Both the position numbers and the translations under genes were made by a program. DNA of 14,593 bases from contig DMHA01000171.1 in NCBI GenBank assembly GCA_003449615.1, forward strand, positions 1 to 14,593. Direction: 5' to 3'. Below are positions 6,435 through 12,842 of this stretch, one piece after another. Position 1 is the first letter of the stretch. Each line of letters opens with the position of its first letter. The notes below the pieces were generated by a model. It was not told the origin of the DNA and did not search any database. It saw only the letters and a program-made list of their open reading frames with translations. The DNA is from Flavobacterium sp. Lineage in GTDB: Bacteria; Bacteroidota; Bacteroidia; Flavobacteriales; Flavobacteriaceae.

Positions 6435-6484
6435 TCTCATATATAATTACCATTCTCTTCGTTTGTATCTACAAAAGCTAACTA

Positions 6485-7675
6485 TCAATACAAAAACCCG
6501 AATAACCACAAAGGAATTGTTTTGTCGGTTCCTATTTCAATATTGTCTTTTACTACATAAGCATTTTTTAATTCATTAATTTGTTGATTTTTTTTATTTT
6601 TTCCTCCTAATTCAAATTCATATAAAGCATCAACTTTAAAGTCAACTGTTTTAGAAGCAAAAACATTATATTTATTGTGTACTTGATTTAGAAAAAAAGT
6701 TTCTCTAACATTCCCTATATTTGTATCTATCCCTAAATTATACATTAAATTGGTGTTGTTTAAAAAAATTTTTTCGGGTTTACCAATACTATTGATGCCT
6801 TTTTCTTCAACATACAATAGATGTAAAAGCTCGACATCGTTCAATAATTTCAAATAATTTTTCATAGTGTTAAGGCTAATTCCTGTGCGTTCGCTAATGG
6901 CGTTCATATTGGGTTTAAAAGGAACTGAATTACTGATTACTGCCAATAATTTCTTCAATAAAACACTGTTTGAGACTGGAATTGCAGCATATTGTGGAAT
7001 ATCAACTTCTAAAACCGTGAGAATCACTTCGCTTAATTTTTGATGAAACGAATTTTTATTTTCTATATAAAATGGATAATAGCCATAATTTAAGTAATTT
7101 TCAAAATACTGCAAGGGTTTCACTTTTTGAGTAATAGCCATGCTAATATTTGTAGCATTTTCAACAATTTCTTTTAAGGTATAGTTGTCTAATTGTATTT
7201 GAGTTTCAAACTGAATGAATTCTCTAAACGACAAACCTGGCATGGTATATACAACTACACGCCTGCTCAAATCAGCTTTGGCTTGCTGAATATGTAGTAA
7301 AGAAGAACCTGTAAAAACAAGTCGTAAGTTGGGCATATCGTCATAAATATTTTTTATTTCGATTGCCCAGTTGGGATATTTATGCACTTCATCGACAGCA
7401 ATAAATAAGCCTCCTTTGATATAAAAATCATGAACTAAATCATAAAGTGTGTTTTCTTGAAAATACAAATGATCTAAACTAATGTACAAAACACTATTAT
7501 TAGGTTCAAAATGTAATCGAATGTATTGTAACAAGAGTGTTGTTTTTCCAACGCCTCGACTTCCTTTAATACCTATAAATCGATTGTTCCAGTCTATGGT
7601 ATGCATAAAATCGCGCACTTGCTGGGTTTGTACTAGAGCGTATTTTGCATAAAACTGACTGACTAATTTTTCCAA
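6485..7675 (-). CDS. AAA_14/DUF4143 family ATPase
   Basis: The 396-aa product is a P-loop ATPase. The Walker A motif is GSRGVGKTT at residues 38-46 (K44). The Walker B motif is LFIAVDEVHKY at 90-100 (D95, E96), followed by the sensor block LVFTGSSLLHI (119-129) with an LSRR pair (R138, R139). The C-terminal half is the DUF4143 domain, including a short acidic/lysine patch (DFKVD...YEFELGGKNK) where relatives carry a nuclease-like fold. The start codon is TTG at 7675: an in-frame TAA lies just upstream, and starting at the next ATG (Met24) would cut conserved N-terminal sequence. The cellular role of this family is poorly known. It lies 88 bp downstream of hipT with its own candidate promoter and two palindromes, so it is probably separately controlled. 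Confidence 0.85.
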   Translation of the reverse strand: MEKLVSQFYAKYALVQTQQVRDFMHTIDWNNRFIGIKGSRGVGKTTLLLQYIRLHFEPNNSVLYISLDHLYFQENTLYDLVHDFYIKGGLFIAVDEVHKYPNWAIEIKNIYDDMPNLRLVFTGSSLLHIQQAKADLSRRVVVYTMPGLSFREFIQFETQIQLDNYTLKEIVENATNISMAITQKVKPLQYFENYLNYGYYPFYIENKNSFHQKLSEVILTVLEVDIPQYAAIPVSNSVLLKKLLAVISNSVPFKPNMNAISERTGISLNTMKNYLKLLNDVELLHLLYVEEKGINSIGKPEKIFLNNTNLMYNLGIDTNIGNVRETFFLNQVHNKYNVFASKTVDFKVDALYEFELGGKNKKNQQINELKNAYVVKDNIEIGTDKTIPLWLFGFLY

Positions 7676-7690
7676 AGTATTATTTTTTTA

Positions 7691-7698
7691 CAAATTTA
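7691..7698 (-). promoter_or_regulatory. Candidate -7 box for the ATPase at 6485-7675
   Basis: On the minus strand this reads TAAATTTG, a match to TAnnTTTG. It lies about 15 bp before the TTG start and just downstream of the palindrome at 7707-7722. No clear -33 box is seen. The leader would be very short or absent. Confidence 0.4.
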
Positions 7699-7706
7699 CG
7701 CAAAAA

Positions 7707-7722
7707 CATCAATGTATTGATG
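7707..7722. promoter_or_regulatory. Operator-like palindrome CATCAATGTATTGATG (proximal)
   Basis: ATCAA-N4-TTGAT dyad flanked by a further C/G pair. It sits directly upstream of the candidate -7 box of the ATPase gene, where a bound repressor would block RNA polymerase. The second copy is 33 bp away. Confidence 0.65.
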
Positions 7723-7739
7723 CTTTTTATGTGAATTTA

Positions 7740-7755
7740 TATCAACGCATTGATA
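7740..7755. promoter_or_regulatory. Operator-like palindrome TATCAACGCATTGATA (distal)
   Basis: Same ATCAA-N4-TTGAT dyad as at 7707-7722, with a T/A outer pair; the shared core is ATCAAYGYATTGAT. It lies between the hipT stop codon and the ATPase promoter. It has no T-run, so it is not an intrinsic terminator for hipT. Confidence 0.65.
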
Positions 7756-7763
7756 GTTTTAAA

Positions 7764-8735
7764 TTAAAACTTAGATTTTGAAGTTATTATAGGTAAAAAT
7801 AAATTAGATCTTAGTGTAATCAGCTCAATGTATTCTGTTTTTTTTTCATCACTTAAGAATGACATTTTAATTAATTCTATCGCTTTGGGAAGCCAATTTG
7901 CTAATTTCTTATAAACATAGTTGGTTTGTTTTTCATTTAATCCCAAAGCTTTACCATATCTATCAAAATAGGTTTTATTGAAATTTTTCTTTTTTCCACC
8001 TAAAAATAATGCAGTATCATCATCATCTTGTGGTAAAATGATTTTTACATTCAATAAATCATAAGCTGGCGAAAGCACCCAACCCTCTTTTGATAAAAAC
8101 ATTGAAAAATTTTTAAGATGCATATCGTTATTTCCAATAATAAAATTGAATACTGCCATTTCAAAAAAACGCAATTTGTCCAATAAGGTGTTTACCGATA
8201 ATTCGCCAACAGTTTTTCCGACCAACTCCATGCTTCCTTTGTATTTATCCTCTAATTCTAGAATTTGAAGAAAATCTATCATGTGAATTTTAGAATTTGG
8301 ATTTGGACGGTCTATCCGCTTTGTGATATAACACAACTCTCCTGAAGCAAGGCGAATCAAATTAGATGGAACCACATCAATTTTGAATAATTCGGCTAAT
8401 TTCATTGATAAATGCTCATTTTCTGGCATTTGTTTAAATTCTGAATTTTGAGGTTTAAGGATATAGTTTCCATCTAAAGCATTCATAATTGTTAACCTTC
8501 CTACAAGTCCATCTTCTAATAGCGATTTAATCCAACTCAGGGATAATTTTGGTTGTACACCAGGAACGGTTATTGATAATTGAACAGCTTGTTTAGCGAG
8601 TTCTGCCATATCTTCTAAACGATATGGTAGTGTAGGAGCTACTGCCGAATCAAAGAAAATCTTATTACATTTAATATGGTAATCGCCATTGTTTTCAACC
8701 TCTAATTCTTCATAACAAAACAAACATTTACGCAT
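7764..8735 (-). CDS. hipT: HipT-like Ser/Thr kinase toxin of a HipBST system
   Basis: The 323-aa product is a HipA-fold kinase without the N-terminal subdomain 1, as in E. coli HipT (about 335 aa). The Gly-rich loop is S54-I-T56-V-P-G-V-Q-P-K-L-S; the S-I-T triplet occupies the place of the autophosphorylated S-I-S of E. coli HipT. Other kinase motifs are intact: beta-3 lysine YILK94P, catalytic loop GNND204MHLKN, and metal-binding D226 in PAYDL. The N-terminus has CxxC (C4, C7) and HxxC (H20, C23), a possible small zinc knuckle. I start at the ATG at 8735, 7 bp after the hipS stop; the longer frame to 8774 would overlap hipS by 32 bp and adds a non-conserved MEQLVFILLNKIK. HipT of E. coli phosphorylates tryptophanyl-tRNA synthetase; the target here is unknown. 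Confidence 0.9.
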   Translation of the reverse strand: MRKCLFCYEELEVENNGDYHIKCNKIFFDSAVAPTLPYRLEDMAELAKQAVQLSITVPGVQPKLSLSWIKSLLEDGLVGRLTIMNALDGNYILKPQNSEFKQMPENEHLSMKLAELFKIDVVPSNLIRLASGELCYITKRIDRPNPNSKIHMIDFLQILELEDKYKGSMELVGKTVGELSVNTLLDKLRFFEMAVFNFIIGNNDMHLKNFSMFLSKEGWVLSPAYDLLNVKIILPQDDDDTALFLGGKKKNFNKTYFDRYGKALGLNEKQTNYVYKKLANWLPKAIELIKMSFLSDEKKTEYIELITLRSNLFLPIITSKSKF

Positions 8736-8742
8736 CTTGATT

Positions 8743-9063
8743 TTATTTAACAGGATGAACACTAACTGCTCCAATTGAGTTTTGACAGCAGGCTAACAAA
8801 AGCCCCATTCGATCATTTTTATTTATTTTCCAACTTTCAGCTGCTATGTTTAGCAACCAACCCTCTGGAATTAGACCATCAAAAAAAGGAAATATGTTTT
8901 TTCTTCTAAAGGGTCTATGACTCACCGGCATATTAAAAGTTATAAAAGCATCTGGATAATTTTTAATATAGCTTGGACTATATTCAAATTCATATTCACC
9001 ATTATCTAATTCTCGAAGCATTCCAGCTATTGAATCGTTATATTTTATTACTGCTTGTCTCAT
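8743..9063 (-). CDS. hipS: HipS-like small protein (HipA N-terminal subdomain)
   Basis: This 106-aa protein corresponds to the HipA N-terminal subdomain 1 ('couple_hipA') encoded as a free protein. Family landmarks are EFEYSPSYI (25-33), ITFNMPV (41-47), NIFPFFDGLIPEGWLL (56-71) and DRMGLLLACCQNSIGAVSV (84-102). In E. coli HipBST the HipS protein is the main antitoxin and inserts a tryptophan into HipT; W69 of the PEGWLL motif is the likely equivalent. The gene starts one base after the hipB stop and ends 7 bp before the hipT start, so the three are surely co-transcribed. A split HipA caused by a recent frameshift is unlikely: both parts have their own start, a tidy junction and kinase features of true HipT proteins. 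Confidence 0.88.
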   Translation of the reverse strand: MRQAVIKYNDSIAGMLRELDNGEYEFEYSPSYIKNYPDAFITFNMPVSHRPFRRKNIFPFFDGLIPEGWLLNIAAESWKINKNDRMGLLLACCQNSIGAVSVHPVK

Positions 9064-9064
9064 G

Positions 9065-9262
9065 TTATTTTTCAGTCGTTGGTGTTAATACATGACCAAA
9101 CATTTTGAGCACTTGGTTCACTTTAGATAGGCTCAAGTTATCTTTGCCTTGTTCTATTTTTCTAATAACCGTTAATGCGACACCTGCTTTCTTGGCAAAT
9201 TCTTCTTGGGTTAGTCCGGCTTGTTTGCGTTTCTTTTTTATAAAATCTGCAATTGAATCCAT
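9065..9262 (-). CDS. hipB: HipB-like XRE-family DNA-binding antitoxin
   Basis: The 65-aa product is almost entirely an HTH_XRE domain: IADFIKKKRKQAGLTQEEFA (4-23), the turn and recognition helix KKAGVALTVIRKIEQG (24-39), then LSLSKVNQVLKMFGHVL. It would dimerise, repress the operon and assist neutralisation of HipT. I start at the ATG at 9262 (MDSIADF); the open frame reaches 9313, but that extension (MHIIKIFLILLYPKAYS) would overlap the operator nearest the gene and is not typical of the family. Three operator-like repeats lie immediately upstream. It is the first gene of the hipB-hipS-hipT order also found in E. coli. Confidence 0.9.
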   Translation of the reverse strand: MDSIADFIKKKRKQAGLTQEEFAKKAGVALTVIRKIEQGKDNLSLSKVNQVLKMFGHVLTPTTEK

Positions 9263-9264
9263 AC

Positions 9265-9283
9265 TATATGCTTTTGGATATAA
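9265..9283. promoter_or_regulatory. hip operator-like repeat 1
   Basis: TATATGCTTTTGGATATAA: a TATAT-N8-ATATA dyad ending 2 bp from the hipB start codon. The 5-8-5 layout equals that of E. coli HipB operators (TATCC-N8-GGATA). A dimer bound here would also cover the translation start region of the leader DNA. Confidence 0.75.
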
Positions 9284-9304
9284 AAGTATTAAAAATATTT
9301 TAAT

Positions 9305-9323
9305 TATATGCAATTAAATATAA
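9305..9323. promoter_or_regulatory. hip operator-like repeat 2
   Basis: TATATGCAATTAAATATAA: the second TATAT-N8-ATATA copy, exactly 40 bp from copy 1 and 40 bp from copy 3. Confidence 0.75.
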
Positions 9324-9338
9324 AATTAAGTTTTTAAG

Positions 9339-9346
9339 CAAAATTA
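9339..9346 (-). promoter_or_regulatory. Candidate -7 box of the hipBST operon
   Basis: The minus strand reads TAATTTTG, fitting TAnnTTTG. It overlaps the edge of operator-like repeat 3, so HipB binding there would occlude the promoter. A TTG about 23 bp upstream is further than the usual -33 spacing. The leader would be about 70 nt and span repeats 1 and 2. Confidence 0.5.
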
Positions 9347-9363
9347 TATGTATTTAGATATAA
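9345..9363. promoter_or_regulatory. hip operator-like repeat 3
   Basis: TATATGTATTTAGATATAA: the third copy, overlapping the candidate promoter. All three copies begin with TATATG and end with ATATAA. Confidence 0.75.
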
Positions 9364-9386
9364 TAAAGACAATTGATTATTTAATC

Positions 9387-9423
9387 AAGTTGTAAAGTTG
9401 TTTAAAGTTGTTTTGAGTTGTTT
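9387..9423. repeat. Short tandem repeat (AAAGTTGTTT)
   Basis: Three 10-mers in a row (AAAGTTGTTT, AAAGTTGTTT, TGAGTTGTTT), preceded by a shorter AAGTTGT. It lies between the ATPase stop codon at 9486 and the hip operators. A further near-duplication, GATTCATTC, occurs at 9440 and 9458. No gene is present between 9364 and 9485. Confidence 0.7.
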
Positions 9424-9485
9424 AAGCTTTATATATTTGGATTCATTCAATTCTTTAGATTCATTCGATTTTTTCAATTTAAATA

Positions 9486-10688
9486 TCACGAAAGCAAAAA
9501 TTGTTTTAAATCCATTGTTTCTATCCCATTGTAGGTGTTCCCATTGAATGTATCTAAAGTAATTACAATTTTATTATAATTATCCTTTATCTTGAGTAAG
9601 TTTCCAAATTCTCTTTCTATCGTTTGGGTTTCAAATAGCGATAACGCTACTTGGATATATAATTTTTCTCCATTTTTTTCACACACAAAATCTATTTCAT
9701 TTGCTCCTAAAACGCCTATATTTACTTTATATCCTTTATACAACAAATGATTGTAAATTACATTTTCCAAAATTTTTCCTTTGTCTTCAACTCTGTAACC
9801 CCAAATGCTATTTCTTATTCCTAAATTTTCAAAATAATATTTTTCTCCAATTTCAAAAATTCTTTTCCCAACAATATCGTATCTGGCTACTTTGTGAACT
9901 AAAAACGCATTAACTAAATAACTAATATAGAGTTGTACTTGACTTGTAGGAATATTGATTTTTTGTGATTTTAAAAAATCACTGATTTTTTTGGATGAAA
10001 AAATGCTTCCTGTATTTCCTGACAAAAAAAGAACCAACTGTTCAAGAAATAATGTGTTTCTAACTTTATATCTATTGATAATATCTCTGTAAACAATTGT
10101 GTTATAGATGTTTTTTAGATATTCAAATACTATTTCATCTGTTAAATCTAGATTTTTTAAATAAGGTAGTCCACCATATTTTAAAAATAATTCTAAAGTA
10201 CTAGAGGAATCCTCAAGTTTGTGAAATTGAATAAACTCAGAATAATCTAAACTATAAATTATGGTTTCAATATACCTTCCGCTTAAATATCCTGCAATAT
10301 CACTCGAAAGCAAATTGGCATTACTTCCTGTACAATATAAATCTAAATCTTCATATAATAACAATGATCGTAAAGCATCTTCAAAATTGAGTATATCCTG
10401 AATTTCGTCAATAAAAACATAGGTTTTTGTTTTTTTTGATTTCTTTGCAATGATATAATCATGCAAATCGGTTGCATTTTTGATGAACGAAAAAGCTATA
10501 TCTTCTTTATTAATATACAAAATTGAATTTTCGCCTTTTTGCTGTAAAAAATAAATTAATTGAAATAAAAAATAACTTTTTCCAACACGCCTTTGACCTG
10601 TAAAAACCTTGATTAAGTTTTTACCAACAAAAGGTATTATTTTATCTAAATAATGCTCCCGTTGAATGATGTTATTTGGAATTTTCAT
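9486..10688 (-). CDS. AAA_14/DUF4143 family ATPase with nuclease-like C-terminus
   Basis: The 400-aa product has Walker A GQRRVGKS at residues 31-38 (K37), Walker B YVFIDEIQD at 90-98 (D94, E95) and a sensor block YCTGSNANLLSS (118-129) with R138 in LSGRY. The DUF4143 half ends in a PD-(D/E)xK-like pattern: LEN (E308), NEIDF (E331, D333) and LYIQVA (Q346), the arrangement of archaeal and bacterial ATPases of this class. Whether the fold is catalytic is doubtful because a glutamine stands where active nucleases have E/D-x-K. It is only distantly similar to the ATPase at 6485-7675, so the pair is not a recent duplication. The gene lies between the GT4 gene (102 bp away) and the hip operon. Function is unknown. 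Confidence 0.85.
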   Translation of the reverse strand: MKIPNNIIQREHYLDKIIPFVGKNLIKVFTGQRRVGKSYFLFQLIYFLQQKGENSILYINKEDIAFSFIKNATDLHDYIIAKKSKKTKTYVFIDEIQDILNFEDALRSLLLYEDLDLYCTGSNANLLSSDIAGYLSGRYIETIIYSLDYSEFIQFHKLEDSSSTLELFLKYGGLPYLKNLDLTDEIVFEYLKNIYNTIVYRDIINRYKVRNTLFLEQLVLFLSGNTGSIFSSKKISDFLKSQKINIPTSQVQLYISYLVNAFLVHKVARYDIVGKRIFEIGEKYYFENLGIRNSIWGYRVEDKGKILENVIYNHLLYKGYKVNIGVLGANEIDFVCEKNGEKLYIQVALSLFETQTIEREFGNLLKIKDNYNKIVITLDTFNGNTYNGIETMDLKQFLLS

Positions 10689-10712
10689 TTTAAATATACT
10701 TTAACCTTTTTG

Positions 10713-10720
10713 CAAAAATA
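10713..10720 (-). promoter_or_regulatory. Candidate -7 box for the ATPase at 9486-10688
   Basis: Reads TATTTTTG on the minus strand (TAnnTTTG), about 25 bp before the ATG. No -33 box is evident at the expected distance. Confidence 0.35.
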
Positions 10721-10790
10721 GCAAAAGTTTTAATTATAACTAAAACTATTTTGAAATTTCTTAAAATGAAAATTCTATTATTTTGCTGAT

Positions 10791-11948
10791 TTAATCCTTT
10801 GAAATAATCGAATTCAATATCTTCAAAAAATGGTTGGCATTATCTTGAATCTTTTTTTGGTAATCAAAATCGAAAGACTTTGAGTGTGCTGTTTTTACCT
10901 TGACGATTTGTTCTATTAAAGAATCTGTATTATTTGGGTCAAAAAAATAGCCCTGATGAGCTAATTGTTCCTTATGAACCGCAATATTCGAAACGATACA
11001 ATTCTGGTTCAATGCTTTGACATCTTCAACAACGGTACTCCATCCTTCAAAAAGTGAGGGTTGAATTATTGCCATTGCATTATCCATCAAACAAATTTGA
11101 TCTTCTCTATCTATAAATCCCAAAAATTTCACATTTTCATTCAATTGATTATGCTCAACAAAATGAACTAAATCTTCAAAATAGGTTGGATATCTATAAT
11201 CGTTTTCTTTACCAGAAAAATATACATTAAAATTTAATTGCTCCATTTCCTTGAGTTTTTTCAAGGCTTCTAAAATTATAATTTGGTTTTTATGTTTCCA
11301 AAATTGATTGGGAGAAAAAAAATAGTTTTCATTTGATAAATTGTATTTTTTTAATACCTCGCCGACCTGAAAATTATTGTTTTTTTCTAAAATTGAAGTA
11401 AAACAATAAACATATTTTTTTATAGTTGACTCCGGAAAATAGGTTTCAAAATCATTTTTAGCAATTAAACTACTAAATAATAAATGCTTTTCTTTTGAAA
11501 TTAAGAGCTGATTGTCTAATCTTTCTTTTATTTCTTTTTCTGTAAAAAATTGAGGTAAATATTTTTCTTGAAAATCTGGAATCCAAAATAATTTATTTTT
11601 TATGGTTCGAAAAACAGGATTAGATTTTGCAGGAAACAAAATATCTATTTCCTTAAAATTATTTTTGGCAATAAACTGTTCTTTTTTTAAAAAAAATCTA
11701 GAAACTCTATTTAAAGCTCTTTCCCAAACTGGCGGTAACAAATTTATAATAACATATTCAATATAAGGATATTGTATATTTTTTATTATATCAAAATCTT
11801 CATTTCTAGTACCTAATATAATGAGTTTGGGTTTTTTTGAATCTTCTAAAAATTGGAGCGTTTTTATTATGTTTAAGATATAATACGTCCCACCAATCCA
11901 ATTTTCATCATAATTAAAAACAATTCCTAATGTAATTCTTTTGCCCAT
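10791..11948 (-). CDS. GT4-family glycosyltransferase
   Basis: The 385-aa product is a GT-B fold retaining glycosyltransferase that would extend a lipid-linked glycan in the cytoplasm. The N-terminal domain opens with a beta strand and glycine loop (ITLGIVFNYDENWIGGTYYI, 5-24). The C-terminal domain has the donor-binding signature: SPNQFWKHKNQ (212-222), VKFLGFIDREDQICLMDNAMAIIQPS (273-298), then LFEGWSTVVEDVKAL with acidic residues E301 and E308. The spacing between these is six residues rather than the textbook EX7E, as in other 'EGWSTVVE' proteins. The start overlaps the epimerase gene by 22 bp, so the two are translationally coupled. It is the last gene of the right-hand sugar operon. Donor sugar is not deducible. 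Confidence 0.87.
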   Translation of the reverse strand: MGKRITLGIVFNYDENWIGGTYYILNIIKTLQFLEDSKKPKLIILGTRNEDFDIIKNIQYPYIEYVIINLLPPVWERALNRVSRFFLKKEQFIAKNNFKEIDILFPAKSNPVFRTIKNKLFWIPDFQEKYLPQFFTEKEIKERLDNQLLISKEKHLLFSSLIAKNDFETYFPESTIKKYVYCFTSILEKNNNFQVGEVLKKYNLSNENYFFSPNQFWKHKNQIIILEALKKLKEMEQLNFNVYFSGKENDYRYPTYFEDLVHFVEHNQLNENVKFLGFIDREDQICLMDNAMAIIQPSLFEGWSTVVEDVKALNQNCIVSNIAVHKEQLAHQGYFFDPNNTDSLIEQIVKVKTAHSKSFDFDYQKKIQDNANHFLKILNSIISKD

Positions 11949-12823
11949 GCTATATATTTTTTTATACCCGTTTCAATTGAAACTGTTTTTTTGTACCCTA
12001 ATTTTTGAAGTGTTGTAATATCGGCTTTCCAGTTCAACGGGTCGCCTTTTTTGGTTTGGTTATTAAAAAAAATATTTTTATTGGCTCCAAATTCATGATT
12101 AAAAACATTAGCAATTGTCTTGATTGACAATTCTTCGCCATTGGCAATATTGATAGCTTCGCCTTTAAAATCAGCACTTTGCAAACAACACACAGTTGCT
12201 TGCACAATATCATCAATATAGATAAAATCGCGGGTTTCGTTGCCAGTTCCAAAGAGATCAATAGTATCATTATTTTTAAACTTTTGAAACAAATCCCAAA
12301 GCAATTGTTTTTTTAAGCCTTCGCCATAAGCTGAAAAAATGCGTAACGAACAGGTTTTTATTTGATAAAACTGATAGAACTCCAAACAAATTTGTTCGGC
12401 TTGCATTTTGTGTAAACCATAAGGCGAAACGGGTTTGAAATTAGAATTTTCTTTGATGGGAAGTTCATCTGGATTGCCATAAATGGCTGCACTCGAAAGA
12501 TTGATAAACCTGCAATTGGGTTGATACTGCCTAATGGCATCAAGGATTTTAAACACATTTAAAGTGTTTAGATTAAAATCTTTCAAAGGGTTTTCCAAAG
12601 ATAATGGCACGCTGGCAGCACCAGAACAATTGATGCAATGGATGATTTCATTGTTTTTGAAAACATCGTGAAAATCAGAATTGGTAGCATCGATTTGGAT
12701 ATAGTCGCTGTCGTCATATTCCGTAACCACATCACAGCCTATGACTGGAAGGTTCATTGTTTTAAAATAATTTAAAACATGACTGCCAATAAATCCTTTG
12801 GAACCAATGATGAGTGTTTTCAT
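11927..12823 (-). CDS. NAD-dependent sugar epimerase/dehydratase (extended SDR)
   Basis: This 298-aa enzyme belongs to the extended short-chain dehydrogenase family that acts on nucleotide sugars. The NAD-binding motif G7-x-x-G10-F-I-G13 is at the N-terminus, with D32 after beta-2 suited to NAD. The catalytic triad is visible as S110/S111 in LSSAAIYG and Y135-G-L-H-K139. Later blocks LRIFSAYGEG, GTGNETRDFIYIDDIVQA and INIANGEE are those of UDP-glucose 4-epimerase/dTDP-sugar 4,6-dehydratase relatives. No Asp-Glu pair typical of a 4,6-dehydratase active site (TDE) is seen, so an epimerase or reductase is more likely. It supplies an activated sugar to the neighbouring transferases. It overlaps the GT4 gene and lies 19 bp downstream of the DUF3990 gene. 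Confidence 0.87.
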   Translation of the reverse strand: MKTLIIGSKGFIGSHVLNYFKTMNLPVIGCDVVTEYDDSDYIQIDATNSDFHDVFKNNEIIHCINCSGAASVPLSLENPLKDFNLNTLNVFKILDAIRQYQPNCRFINLSSAAIYGNPDELPIKENSNFKPVSPYGLHKMQAEQICLEFYQFYQIKTCSLRIFSAYGEGLKKQLLWDLFQKFKNNDTIDLFGTGNETRDFIYIDDIVQATVCCLQSADFKGEAINIANGEELSIKTIANVFNHEFGANKNIFFNNQTKKGDPLNWKADITTLQKLGYKKTVSIETGIKKYIAWAKELH

Positions 12824-12842
12824 TTTTTATTAACCTATTAAG

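Larger units (their letters stand above)
6093..6484. other. Structured non-coding interval between convergent genes
   Basis: No gene is supported in this gap between the plus-strand gene ending at 6008 and the minus-strand ATPase ending at 6485. It contains a tight hairpin at 6103-6121, a pair CCTGCT (6174-6179) / AGCAGG (6233-6238), and a large inverted repeat at 6280-6434. The stretch is less AT-rich than its surroundings. Confidence 0.6.

Noticed and set aside
6268..6579. Open frame of 103 codons on the plus strand
   Set aside because: It starts with TTG, lies across the large inverted repeat and runs 95 bp into the end of the well-supported ATPase on the other strand. The translation shows no domain.
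7740..7755. Terminator for hipT
   Set aside because: The dyad has no following T-run on the minus strand and its twin occurs in the adjacent promoter, so an operator is the better reading.
8736..8774. Longer hipT start overlapping hipS
   Set aside because: The 13 extra residues are simply hipS sequence in another frame. The ATG at 8735 has a sensible 7-bp junction.
9263..9313. Longer hipB start (82 aa)
   Set aside because: The extension is hydrophobic, not HTH-like, and would place two operator-like repeats inside or across the coding region.
9105..9317. Plus-strand 70-codon frame opposite hipB
   Set aside because: It is antisense to a clear XRE-domain gene and has no recognisable features.
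12034..12558. Additional minus-strand frames inside the epimerase gene
   Set aside because: They are other-frame shadows of the SDR gene, whose motifs are intact over its whole length.
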